A stretch of DNA of 64,000 bases. Origin: Jacaranda mimosifolia. Its lineage: Eukaryota; Streptophyta; Magnoliopsida; Lamiales; Bignoniaceae. The notes beneath the pieces are model-generated. The model was not told the DNA's origin and did no database searches. It saw nothing but the letters and a program-made list of their open reading frames with translations. A program made the translations under genes and the position numbers. How positions within the stretch are numbered: position 1 is the first letter of the stretch; the number at the start of each line of letters is the position of its first letter. This document shows, one piece after another, positions 44,293 through 55,699 of this stretch. The stretch lies in the NCBI GenBank assembly GCA_018894105.1, contig CM032128.1, forward strand, positions 19,759,001 to 19,823,000, given 5' to 3'.

Positions 44293-45071
44293 TATATATT
44301 TCATATGAAATTATGTATATTTATATTTTTTTTAGATATATACACATATTATTATCATGAAATAATATATACATATATAAACAAACAATATTTTATTACA
44401 AATATACGTGTTACATAAAAGAATATGTAAAAGAATAAAACTTAATATTTGTGACTGATACCTGGTCACTACTTAGGGCCTTTTTGGTTTCATTTTCAAA
44501 CTACTATTTTTATATTTCTACTATTTGAAAATTAAAACGCATTACTTTTTACACATTTTCACCTGACATCATATTCATTTTCATTCTCAAAATATATTTC
44601 CCAAAAACCTATATATCTTCTCTCTATTTCATGATTATTATATCTCTCCACCTATAACCTACTAAACTCTATATAATCATTACTTTTCCAACAACCCATC
44701 CAAATGCAAACTCATTTTTAACTTATTTTAACTATACGTTTTCAAATTTTAAAAATAATGGAAATAAAAATTGAGAATGAAAATAAAACCAAACGAGCCC
44801 TTAGTGACCACATAAATGACCGAAAGAAAATTTGGTCATAAATTAGTAAGTGAATTAGTGACTGCTTTGTGCAGTTGCTAATACTAGTGACTAAAAAATT
44901 TTGGTCACTAATTAATGACCGAATTAGTAACCTCATAATATGCGGTCACTAATTATTTTTAAAAATTATATTTGAATCAATCACTGATTGATCATTAAGC
45001 GGTCACTAATTAGTGTTTGTAGTATGCAATCACTGAAATTTGATCGCTAAAACTCAAAAAATGTTTTAGTG
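44293..45071. mobile_element. CACTA-type transposon end with subterminal repeats
   Basis: The right end, read in reverse, is CACTAAAACATTTTTTGAGT (45071 downward), a CACTA-superfamily terminus. Inward lie at least seven copies of GGTCACTAATT or its complement (about 44463, 44804, 44828, 44893, 44922, 44952 and 45001), the subterminal repeats to which CACTA transposases bind. The left end and any transposase are missing. A MITE interrupts it at 44476-44800. Confidence 0.65.
44476..44800. mobile_element. Tourist-like MITE (PIF/Harbinger type), TTA duplication
   Basis: 325 bp with inverted ends GGGCCTTTTTGGTTTCATTTTC (left, first 20 bases used) and, reversed from the right, GGGCTCGTTTGGTTTTATTT. 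It is flanked by TTA at 44473-44475 and 44801-44803. A 3-bp TTA/TAA duplication and a GGGC-start TIR with TTTGGTTT are Tourist marks. Removing it restores GGTCACTACTTAGTGACC, a palindromic copy of the host CACTA subterminal repeat. Confidence 0.8.
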
Positions 45072-45820
45072 TTTATGTAGTTAAGGGTACGGGGTCAAAA
45101 TGACTGTCCAACTTTTATTCGGTCATGCAGCCCCTGTTGAAGGCACATGAGTGCAGTAGGTCTTTTGCAAAAATGGCAACGACATGCTTCTTGCACTACC
45201 CAGCTAGTATAGTGGCCACCTAGATACATCAAATGCGGAAGGATTTAACTCAGGGGCAGCATTTAATGCGATTGAGGCGGCTATCAGAGAGCCTGTAATG
45301 CATTAAATGCAGGCCCATACTAAGCAAGTAAGGCTCAACCTCAAGTAAACTTCTTCACCTTAGGGAGATTCTAGAGCCTAATTTAGGTGAATGAGATGAT
45401 GTTAGTCAACCCGAGGGCAGGCCAACATCCAAGTTTGCTTGGCAACAACAAATTTGATGTCTTTCATCCCTTAGATCAGAGTATGTATCTGTGTTGAATC
45501 ATATGTGCCTTCTCGACATTTCCTATCTCATGAGTCTTTCCATTTATCAATTCAAATAGAGAGGTTTGGAGAAACAATCAACGGGATGATTGGGTTATGA
45601 AGTAAAAAAACCAACTGTTGAAATTCTAAAATATGGATTTGACCTACAGCTTAAATGTCCATATTGATCACCACTTTATATTAAAGCCAAATGAGATGTT
45701 TTTCCGGGGCAAAATGATTAACACATTCATTCTTTGGGCTTTGCACCATGCGCCAATAACTATGCTCAATTATTATCCATCTGCCTATTGGAAAAATAAA
45801 ACTATTTCTACCCATTCTTC
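45072..45820. other. spacer, no gene recognised
   Basis: Mixed sequence. 45230-45320 has CATTTAATGCG and GCATTAAATGCAGGCCC words like those in the gypsy-3 LTR (CATTAAATGCC, 21831 and 31670), so it may hold a degraded gypsy LTR. Short open frames on the + strand have no recognisable family. Its last five bases (TCTTC) are the left duplication of the next solo LTR. Confidence 0.4.
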
Positions 45821-48064
45821 TGAAGTCACATGTAACACTAGAATCCAATTATCAAAGCACAAAAATGCTAAAATAATTAGGCTACATATGAAGCCAAGGA
45901 TCTAAACATACCATAGATTCAAATTTGGAAGGAGAATTACCTTTATTTTTTGAAAATCAAAGGAAAGTGGAAGAAGATCTCAACTCCTTGAAAACTATCT
46001 TCCAGCGGCACAGCAGAACCCGAGCAACTTTTTCCCAACCAAATGAACTCCAATTTGAGCAAAATTTTTACCAAACAAACGCCAACTCCTTGAGGTATCT
46101 TCAGTAGAAAAATTAGATCAAAAAGGATTCAACAATATCTCCAAAGGTTGCTCCAAATTTACTTCCCAAAATCCAGGCTAGCAATCCAATTGTCTTGTCT
46201 CTAATGTAAAGATCCACACACATAATCATTTTCTCTCAACATTAGTAAGAGAATAATGAGAAAAAGAGCTTGGATGAAGGCTTGATTTGGAGGTAGGAGA
46301 AGAAGAGAAGTACAACTTCAACACATAAGGCAACACTTGAGATGTTGGATGGAGATTGTGAGAATTTAATTCTTGCATTCAATTCACACATTCAATAATA
46401 ATGTGGTCACCCCTCACACTATATCCATATATAGAGGCAGGATGGCATCACACATTCCTCAAGGAGATCGCCCACTTGCCTTGCAAGTTGGCATGTGAAT
46501 TTGAATTTTGTGTGAATTTGAATTTCATTTAGAATCTTTATTTCATCTCATGAAATGTCATCCAAATAAATTCTAATTCACATCAAATAAACATGTCATT
46601 TGAATTTTTCCTCCAAAATCAATTCTCCATTTTAATTAAATTAAACTTCTTTAACTTAATTAATTAACTTTGACTTAACTCTTTAAGTCAATTTGCTTAA
46701 CTCCTTAAGCAAGATATTGTTAACTTAACTCATAAGTTAACTTGACTAATTGATAGTCATGTGGCACCAAATAATTAACTCTTTAATTAATTGGTCTTAA
46801 TTTAACTCTTTAAATTAATTAGTTCAATTTAACAATTAAATTCATCAAGCCAAAAATGACTACAACTTGTATCAATCAGTCAACCTCCAAATCAATCATG
46901 TAGGAGTTTTTCTAACTCTTAGAAAATTCTCCTTCATCAATTAGGATTTGCTATTAGCTTTTGTGTATGACCTATTATGTTCTACCATTCATTGGATATG
47001 GGCTCACAACTCTTTGTGAATTTAGAATATCGAACATTCACATTAGTTTAAACACCTTTAAACTAGTCGACTCAATTCAACTAATCTCCATTAGTTGAAG
47101 AGTATCAATCTCCATGGTTGTTGTCCAACCTCAAGCCCATGAAACCCAACCAATTAGCCGAAATGAATGCTTTTGGAGAACCATTCTAGCTCTACACATA
47201 CCATGCAAATACTATCCTTCCATCTCCTATATCCTATCTCCCAAAAGAGGCCTAGGGCAAGTATTTTGTCAGCTCCCTAATAGCCTCGATTCTATGTTTC
47301 TATTCTTAATGTTCGATTCCCCTTTATGACTTCATCTTTGGAAAACTCTTTTTCCAAATTGTCATACTAACTTGCGCAAGGATTTCTTGGAATTGATCAT
47401 TATAAAATACATAGGAGATGTACTCTCCCTTCACAACGACGAAGACTAGATCCCATCTTGGATCTCGTAAACCTCCATGTCTAAATAGCTCATGCCCAAT
47501 CACTACCCGAACGACCCGTTACATGGTCAGGGAAGAGTCTAAGCATAAGGACCTAAACACAAGTTTACCATGGATCCTCAGGCCAAAGAACTAATTATAT
47601 GCACTAGAGTAAGCTAGAGAACTTGCCACTACCGACCTGCCACTTAAGCTATCTAGTGGATTCTTCGAGCGGGCCTTTAGTGCCTTGTTCTCTAACAAGC
47701 ACCCACTAACATACACCCATATCTCATATGGTATTGCTCATGAAATGGAGCAACATCCAACCCTTGGATTTGTGAATCATTAGTGTAAGTCTATCCGAAT
47801 CTTAGATGCCCTGTCTCATAAGATCCTATGATGTAGAAGATTTAAGATCGCGACTGTGTAAGACTTATTTCATGGTCATCATCGAGTGTACTGACCAAAT
47901 CCCATAACCTTGTGTGATCTAAGGATTTCAACCAAATACCAGTGAAGTAAATATAAGCATAAGATGAAGATGGCCATTTCAAGAATATCATTCAATCAAG
48001 ATTGTATCACAAGTGAAATAGTTTACATGACAATCTAATTGAGTTGCGGGGCACTATCCCAACA
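45821..48064 (-). repeat. copia solo LTR with target duplication TCTTC
   Basis: 2244 bp. On the reverse strand it starts TGTTGGGATAGTGCCCC (48064) and ends CATGTGACTTCA (45821). TCTTC stands on both sides (45816-45820 and 48065-48069). No internal sequence is present. Short open frames inside it (for example 45925-46107, 47114-47329) are LTR sequence, not genes. Confidence 0.9.
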
Positions 48065-48439
48065 TCTTCCTCTATAAAATGCAGCAAAATACTTTATCTC
48101 CCACCTTTGCATTCATCTAATATTTAAAGAAAATTAGAATTAGCAAGGTCAAGTGATTGAAAACGCTTCTAGTGTCCAAAAGTTTTCAAGCACTCAAAGG
48201 CAACCTGACTTCTTTCCTCTCTTGATCACCCCTCCCCTCTCTCTCTTTTATTTTATTATTTTCCTCTATTCCTCCCGTTTTCCTTTTAGGGTTCTCTGGA
48301 ATTTGCTTTCTTATTTAGTTCCTTATTCGCACTAAGATTGTAATGGATTACCCTGATTATTTTCTACATCAATTCGGTTGGGATGATTATATCAGAACCA
48401 CAAATTAAGTTGTAAGGTCTCTCTCTCTCTTATAACCGA
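48065..48439. other. segment between solo LTR and gypsy-4 integrase, no gene recognised
   Basis: The segment contains CT-rich stretches (48226-48250, 48418-48430) and no supported coding sequence. It may be the 3' side of gypsy-4. Confidence 0.4.
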
Positions 48440-48703
48440 CCTTGGCATTGTTTTATAGGCTTATAACATCTTGAGAGGTCGTCTGCCCATTTTCCTAACC
48501 TCATTTAAATCGTACCTTCAAATTATTGACAATAGTCCTATTAATAATCTCGATTTGCCCATTTGATTGAGAATTTTTTTATCAAAGTGAAATGTTATCT
48601 GATGCCCAGTTCTTCACACCATTGTATAATTTTCTTGCTCTAGAGCCACAAACCTTTGTTCAATATGATAATGTGGGCAATCTAAAATGGCATATAATGT
48701 TCT
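48440..48703 (-). pseudogene. gypsy-4 integrase core, part cut off by copia-C
   Basis: The reverse strand reads KIIQWCEELGIRYHFTLIKK at about 48630-48570, then a TNGQAE-like region (FSIKWANRDY) and KWADDLSR near 48480. This matches the integrase stretch CEELGIK.HFTSV.HPQ.NGQAE and GxWADDL of plant gypsy elements, as also seen in gypsy-3 at 27210-27355. Stops are frequent. The upstream part of the same gene lies beyond copia-C (from 52775). Confidence 0.65.
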
Positions 48704-50819
48704 TGAAGTCAAGTATAGCAGAAGGATCCAATTAATAAAGCATAAAAAGCTAAATCAAACTTGGTTACACTTAATCCAAGGATCAAATCATGTTTGTAAT
48801 TTAGATTTGGTTGAAGAAAATTACCTTGATTGCTTAAAATCCAAGGTAGGAAGGAAGACTAGGTTGAACTCTTCAAGATGTCTTCTCCTAGCACAGCTGC
48901 AATGCGGTTACGTTTGCCCTATCAAAACACCTTTGAATTTGCTAAAATTTGGACAGCACCTCACCAACACCTCAAGGAATATCCAGTAAAAAATTCAGCA
49001 AAAAAACAAGATCGGCAAGTGCGAAAAATGCCTCCAAAGTTTCTGCCTTTGCAGTGGATCTCCAAGAGCAAAGCTATCCAAATATCTAGCCTCTAATGAA
49101 ATGATCCACTCACCTAAGGCAAATCCCAATGAACCTCTAGAGAGATGGAACTCCAAAGGACAAAGAAGTGATGAAAGCTTATTTTTAGGTGAGAAGGGTG
49201 AAGAAAGTGTGTTAAACTTCAACACATGAGTGCATCACACTTTTGGAGGGAAAAAAAGAATCTAGCATTAATCATCTTGCTTGTGGCCAACCACCTCTAT
49301 TTAGAGGGTGTGATGCAAATCGGCATCACACCTCCCATAAGGCTTGGCGCCAACTAAGCAAGCATGATGCTTGTGAAATGTTAATTTCAATTGCATTTGA
49401 ATTTCATTTCATTTCAAGAAATGTTATCCAAATAAATTCTAAATGCACCTCAAATGAACTCCTTCATTTGAATTTCTCTCCAAAATATTTTGCTTCACAT
49501 TAATTAAATTAACCCCTTAATTAATTGATCTTAACTTAACTCCTTAAGTCAACTAGCTCAACTCCTTAAGCTATAAGGTGTCAACTTAACCCCTTAAATT
49601 AACTTGACTAATTAAATGTCATATGGCACCAATTAAATTAACTCCTTAATTTAATTGGTCTAATTTAACTCCTAAAATTCTTTTGATTAATTTAAAAGTT
49701 AAATTAATCAAGCTAAAATGACCAAAAATTAGCCAACTATTTTCCTCCACGAAATTGGTCATTAGGAATTTTTCTAACTCTTAGAAAATTCCCTTCATCA
49801 AATAGAACTTCCTTTAGACTTTTGTGTGTAACCCATTAGGTTCTACCATTCATTAGACATAGGCTCACAACTTTTATGATATTAAGAATATAGAAATATT
49901 CACATTAGTTTAAACTTCTTTAAACTAATAACTCAATTCAATTAATCTCCATTAATTGAAGAGTACCCAATCTCCATGGTCGATGTCCAACCTCAAACCT
50001 ATAGAGCCCAACTAATTAGCCAAAATGAATATGCTCTTGGTAAACCATTCTAGCTCTACGCTTGCTATGCAAATACGGTCCTTTAGTCTCCTATATCCCA
50101 AAAGAGGCCTCGGGCAACATATTTTTCGGTTCCCTAATAGCTTCGAAAACTATGTTTCAATTTCAATATTCGATTCCCCTTTATGACCTCATCTTTGAAA
50201 AACTCCATTTCCAAATTGTCATACTACCTTGAGCAGGGGTTTCATGGAATCAATCATTATAGAATACATAGGAGATGCACTCGCCCTTCATAATGACGAG
50301 ATGGATCCCATCTTGGATCTCACAAACCTCCACGCCTAAGTAGCTCATACCCAAGTTCAACTCAGATAACCCGCAGAGTCATCAAGGAAGAGCCAAAGTA
50401 TGAAAACCTAAATACAAGGTTACCATGGATCCTCAGGTCTTAAGGACTAATTATATGCACTAATATGTACCCATGTCTAACATGGATTGCTCATGAAACA
50501 GAGCAACATCCAACCCCTTGGATTTATGCATCGTTGGTGCAAGTCTATCCGAATCTTAGATGCCATGTCTCATAAGATTCTATGACTTAGAATATTTTAA
50601 AATTACGACCGTGTAAGACTTATTTCATGATCACCACCCAGTATGTGACCAAGTCCCCTACTCTAGTGTGACCTGAGGGCTTCAACCAAATGCTAGTGAA
50701 GTAAATTAAGCATAAGATGAGGATGGCCATTGAAATATGAATATCATTCAATCAAGATTGTATCACAAGTGAAATAGTTTACATGCCAATCTAATTGGTT
50801 GTAGGGCACTATTCTAACA
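48704..50819 (-). repeat. 3' LTR of copia-C
   Basis: 2116 bp, reverse strand TGTTAGAATAGTGCCC to ACTTGACTTCA. It lacks about 110 bp near 50460 relative to the solo LTR at 45821-48064. The junction there sits on a short shared CACTA word, as expected for a small microhomology-type deletion. Confidence 0.88.
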
Positions 50820-50979
50820 ATTTCCCACTTACCCTAAAACCAATTCCCCATAGTCTTAAGACCCATCTTCTCAAGATATCCTTCAAAGACCTTTTGAGTC
50901 AGGGGTTTTGTTAGTGGATCTGCTATATTCTCTTTTGAGGCTACCATTTTCCACTCGGATGTCGCATCTATCAATGATC

Positions 50980-52430
50980 TAATGGATCAAATGATATCAC
51001 CTCAAAATGTGTTTGGATTGCTGATCAGATCTTAGCTCTTTAGCTTGCGCCACTACCTCATTGTTGTCATAGAAGACAACTACAAGCTCAGTAATACTAG
51101 GTACTACATTCAACTCTTTGATAGAATTTTTCATCCAAACACCTTCCTTTGCAGCTTCCGAAGCCACAATATATTCTGCCTCTGTAGTTGAGTTGGTCGT
51201 GGTATCTTGTTTGGAACTCTTCCAACTCACCGCGCCGCCATTGAGGTAAAATATAAATCCAAACGTGGAATTTAGGTTATCTACATCGAATTGGAAACTG
51301 GAATCTAAAACTCGAGTTTCAATTTTCCACTGTCGTATACCAAAAACAAATCCTTAGTCCTTCTCAAGTACTTGAGGATCGCTTTAATGGCTTTCCAGTG
51401 ACATTCACCGGGGTGAGATTGATAGCGGCTCGTAACACATAGAGCGTGTGCTACATCCAGCCTTGTACATTGAATGACATACAATATGCTCTCTATAGCG
51501 GATGCATAAGGTATGTGGGACATTTTATGTCTCTCGTCGTCAGTCTTAGGGGCCATAGACTTGGACAGATGAAGACCGTGTCCCATAGGGATGAATCCTT
51601 TCTTGGATTCTTCCATACTAAACCTCTTTAGTATCTTGTCAATGTACGGTGTTTGGAAAAGCCCCCATCATCCTCCTCGATCTATCTTTATAGATACGTA
51701 TTCCTAATACGTATGATGCTTTTCGCAAATCCTTTATGGAGAATTAAGTAGATGACTATGCTCTAGTACACTCTAACATTTCTCTCTCATCCCCAATGAG
51801 AAGAATGTCGTCGACATAAAGCACAATAAATTGTACACTACTCCCACTAGCCTTCTTATACACACAAGTTTCATACATATTTTTTACAAAGTCAAACGAT
51901 TTGACTATCTTATCAAAACATATGTTCCAACTTCAGGATGCCTGTTTGAGTCCATAAATAGACCTCTCAAGTTTGCAAACTTTTTGCTCACTTCTTTTGA
52001 ATGTAAAACCTTGTGGTTGCTCCATATAGATTTCTTCTTCAATGTTTCCATTGAGGAAAGTGGTTTTCACATCCATTTTCCATATCTCATAGTCCTAATA
52101 TGCGGCTATGGCAAGTAAAATCCTAATGGACTTAAGCATAGAGACTGGTGAAAAGGTTTCCTCAAAATTAATACAGGGTCTTTGAGTGTAACCCTTTGCC
52201 ATTAGTCTCGCCTTAAAGGTCATTACCTCTCCATCGACTCCTAGCTTTCGCTTATAGATCCACTTGCAACTAACGGGTACTATACCCTCAGGTGGATCTA
52301 CCAAAGTCCAGACTTTGTTGGAGTATATAGAGTCTATTTTGGATTTCATGGCGTCTAGCGAATGTCCTGAATCTATGTCCAACATAGCTTCCTCATAGGT
52401 CTTCGGATCATTATCCAAGTGGCCCATCTC
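50980..52430 (-). pseudogene. copia-C reverse transcriptase and RNase H
   Basis: 52427-52095: KSKIDSIYSNKVWTLVDPPE, then CKWIYKRKLGVDGEVMTFKA, the start of copia RT. About 51830-51790: IVLYVDDILLIGDE, with both catalytic Asp kept (codons 51818-51807). 51616-51305: MAPKTDDERHKMSHIPYASA, then HWKAIKAILKYLRRTKDLFL. 51230-50997: MSWKSSKQDTTTNSTTEAEY and SDQQSKHILR, the RNase H end. The pieces are in different frames with stops, so the enzyme is dead. It would copy element RNA into cDNA. Confidence 0.88.
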
Positions 52431-52529
52431 ATTAAGGAATTCAAACCTTTTGGATTTTTTCTTAATTTGTTCTGACCTTCTTAAAGGTTGTATGCAAGGC
52501 TCCGATGTTTACTTGTTTCTACTGATTGT

Positions 52530-52769
52530 GTGCAAGGCTCTTGATATCTTAAGATCACGACCGTGCAAGACTTGTTTCATGATCACCACCCAAGGCGTGA
52601 CCAAGCTCTAGTCTAGTGTGATCTAAGGGCTTCAACCAAATGCTAGTGAAGTAAATTAAGCATAAGATGAAAATGGCCATTAATATTTGAATATTATTCA
52701 ATCAAGAATGTATCACAAGTGAAATAGTTTGCATGCCAATCTAATTGGTTGCAGGACACTATTCCAACA
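52530..52769 (-). repeat. remnant of the copia-C 5' LTR
   Basis: Matches the first ~240 bp of the LTR (reverse strand TGTTGGAATAGTGTCC at 52769 downward) and then joins RT-upstream sequence directly. It fixes the outer end of the element next to GTTCT. Confidence 0.85.
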
Positions 52770-52774
52770 GTTCT

Positions 52775-54440
52775 TCCATATGAAAATCCTTACTCCAGCA
52801 TTAATAATCTTAAGAACGACCTCTACTTCAACCTATTATATGCAATACTTGACCGCCACTATGAGAATTTTCTTTTCCTCATAGGACTGACCATATTAAT
52901 ACTTTGCAAGCTGAATGAAACTAATAAGATTCACATCTTGTAGAGAAGTCAACCGCATCTTTGAGTAATATTGGCCAAAAGTACCCTTGGTGCATTATCT
53001 TATGCACCAATAATCATTCTCCCAAGTGGTTATCACAACTTGCTGTATGAATTTCTTGGAGAACGGTGGAAACTTGGCTTGCGGTGAGATACCAAACAGG
53101 TGGTTTGTAGAATGTCTTTCTAAATAAGACTCATCAACTTTAAGAGCCTATATGGATGCTTTATACTTGACATGTGGAGCAACAACTTTATCCTCCAACA
53201 GCTCTCTTTCTTTTAGATAGTCGACAATCTCATCTTGACAACTATGCTTGCCTAATTAAAAGATAGTATAAACAAAATTTCCCCTTTGGGAATCATTTCC
53301 TCAATCTCAAGCTTGTAGCGACCTAGAAAGTAATCATTCTCGAGTTCTTCTTGTCAAGTTGGTGAATTTTGACGTGGAGTTAGCTTTTTCATTTTTCTAT
53401 CCTGATATGTGTTTAAGAATGAATGATTTGAACTTCTTCTGCGACTTTTCTATCTTGGCTAGGTACTTTATCAATGTGGTCTTCTTAGATCCATATAACT
53501 CATTGATTTAGATTGCTATTAATTTGGAATCCATAAATGCCACTAAGGACACCTCACTTTGGCTAAGAACTTTTTCTTTAAAAAAATAAGTGCAACATAT
53601 CCAGCTTTATTTTTTATGACATGAAAATTGAGTCGAAGGGCATGGTCAAGCTCAATCCTTTCAAGGAATCAGAGAGAGATACCTACCTCTCCCCTTATAG
53701 TTGTGGATGACTAGTCTATAGATAATCTAAATAGCATAAGAATGATCATTCTTATTATGTAGTCTGATCTAGTCAACCTCCACAAGCATATGTGCTTTAG
53801 GAGTTATCCTTGGTTGGTAATGAATATCAAACCACCAAGTTTGATTGTCCAATTGGTAGGTTGGCCTAAGGCATTTGCCTTAGCTAATGATCTATTTCAA
53901 AGGTTCGTTAGTTAAAATAATTATTGAATGCGACTGAAAGTAAGGTTTTAACCTCCTGGCTGTGGCCAATGCTAAGGCAAAATTTTCAATCTCAAGGTAA
54001 TTCTTTTCTACTCCTTGGGGAATTTGCTAATATAATACATAGGTCGATGGTCTATGTCGATGACTAAAATAAGAATTGAGCTAATAGCATTGACAGAAAC
54101 TGCTAAGTAGAGGAATATGGACTCTCTTAATCTAAGTTTGGCCAAAACCAATGTTGTTGTCAAGTAATGCTTGAGGACGACTAATTCCTTGCCATATTCT
54201 TCTGTCCACTAGAACTTCTTTGTGTTCCTTGAGGAATATGGGCTCTTATCCACTATTCCTACTATAAACCTTCATGGCAATGATTCACCTAACCAACATT
54301 TAGACTTCGTTAACTAACTTTAAGAGCGATTATGTCTTTAATAGCTTAGATTTTATAAGGATTGGCCTTGATTCCCCTTTGGCTAACAATATATCTTAAG
54401 AATTTTCCTCCTCAGATTTTGAACATGCACTTAGATGTAT
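52775..54440 (-). pseudogene. gypsy-4 RNase H / integrase N-terminal region, heavily decayed
   Basis: No long frame survives. Recognisable reverse-strand pieces include LRLRESIFLYLAVSVNAISS and PMYYISK (about 54115-54010), the RT-linked RNase H in the style of Tat elements. An archaeal-type RNase H-like stretch and an integrase zinc-end-like stretch (LGRMIIGA at about 53020) follow. The order continues into the integrase core left of copia-C (48703-48440). Assignments of the middle part are weak. Confidence 0.5.
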
Positions 54441-54446
54441 TGAGCT

Positions 54447-54900
54447 TCACTTAAAATTATTGGGAAATGTGTGATTGAGATCCCACATATGATCATTTTC
54501 TTCTATGCTTTTCACAATCATATCATTGATGTATACTTTCATTATTTTTTCAATCTCATCATTGAACATGTGATTGATTAGCTTTTGGTACGTAGCTCTT
54601 GCATTTTTAATATCAAAAGCCATAATAAGGAAGCAACATATTCTCTTCTTAAAAATGAAAGATGTTTTACCTCTATCTTCACTATTTTTTCTCATTCTTT
54701 GGAACTAGTACAACATTACAAAATCAGTTTGTAAATTAGATTTCTACTATATAGCCTATATCGAGGAATTTGCTAGCTTTTTCCTTGGTGATCCTATTGT
54801 GTTCTTTCAAAAAGATTATCTTATTTTGTTTGACAAGCTTGATAGAAGGGTTAAGATTGAACCTGTGCACGATCACATTAGGGTGCCCTGCAGATCAATG
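54447..54900 (-). pseudogene. gypsy-4 reverse transcriptase core
   Basis: The open piece 54695-54447 contains MAFDIKNARATYQKLINHMF, the F-G-L-K-N-A-P/R motif, followed by MKVYINDMIVKSIEENDH. The catalytic Y-x-D-D is Y-I-N-D (codons 54533-54522), so the first Asp of the pair is lost. The gypsy-3 RT has the same change. Flanking frames are broken, for instance LTL-type thumb sequence after a stop at 54447. Confidence 0.78.
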
Positions 54901-55189
54901 CAGTCCAGGTAAAAACAACATTATTCCTTCTCAAATAGCCAATCAACATGTATTCTGTTCTCGACTCTAATTTGTCCTAATGTTGGTGGGTTATTTGGGT
55001 TTCCTAGTTCAAGCTTAATAGTCTTAAACCCTCTGTTGGTTCTATTCGTGTATCTTCAATCTTTCTTTTCTTACTATTCTCCACAAACAAGTTAACAACA
55101 GAGATGTTACCAAATGGTGCAACTTTCTGAGTGGGGGCCTTGTTGGGTCTGGCACTGATTCAAATAGTGTAGCTCTTCCATGCCTCCAT

Positions 55190-55600
55190 TATATAATTTT
55201 TTGTAGTAGGTTGAAATAATGGCTCTGAAATCATTAACGGCAAGCTTACCAAAGATAATATTGTAAGCAAACGATATCCATCATTAAATATCTAACTATG
55301 AGTTTACGCCTCTTTGAAGTAATGTTGAGTGCGGTTGAGAATTGGATTGTTTCCAATAAAATGATTTTTGACACCTAAATCCAACTAGAGGGGTGTGAAT
55401 TGGCTCAAAATGCAGTTGTCCTAAATCTATCTTCTTTAGAGTTGAGTAGAAAATAATGTTTGCTAAACTTATATTGTCAACCAAGACCTCTTGAACGACA
55501 TAACTATTAATTTTTAAGTATAACCGTTGAAGGGTGGTCTGGCTATTTATGGAGATGAGGAAAAGATAAATGATCCAAGTCTTAGTAGGTGAAAAAAATT
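55190..55600 (-). pseudogene. gypsy-4 aspartic protease
   Basis: The open piece 55484-55296 reads VDNISLANIIFYSTLKKIDL, then FEPIHTPLVGF. The usual active site VDGGSSADIL is VDNISLANII here, and the Asp is retained but the Gly is gone. After a frame change, YNIIFGKLAVNDFRAIISTY (about 55270-55210) gives the ILG-R-P...AI-S-YH end motif. Same layout as the gypsy-3 protease. Confidence 0.72.
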
Positions 55601-55699
55601 AGATCAAACTGGTAGAGATATGTAGCATGGTTTTGTTCTCTTATTTCTATTTTTCATTGCTAAGTTTTCACTCAAGATGTCTCCTTAATGATTTGTAGT

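Larger units (their letters stand above)
48704..52769 (-). mobile_element. copia-C: Ty1/copia element with a large internal deletion
   Basis: It is flanked by GTTCT on both sides (48699-48703 and 52770-52774). On the reverse strand it runs: 240-bp remnant of the 5' LTR (52769 to about 52530), RT, RNase H (52427-50990), purine tract (about 50843-50822), and full 3' LTR (50819-48704). Most of the 5' LTR plus gag, protease and integrase were lost in one deletion after insertion. The RT style resembles the TNT1/Tork group, which is an inference. Confidence 0.9.

Noticed and set aside
47114..47329. 71-codon ORF
   Set aside because: Lies wholly inside the copia solo LTR, and similar sequence in other LTR copies is not open.
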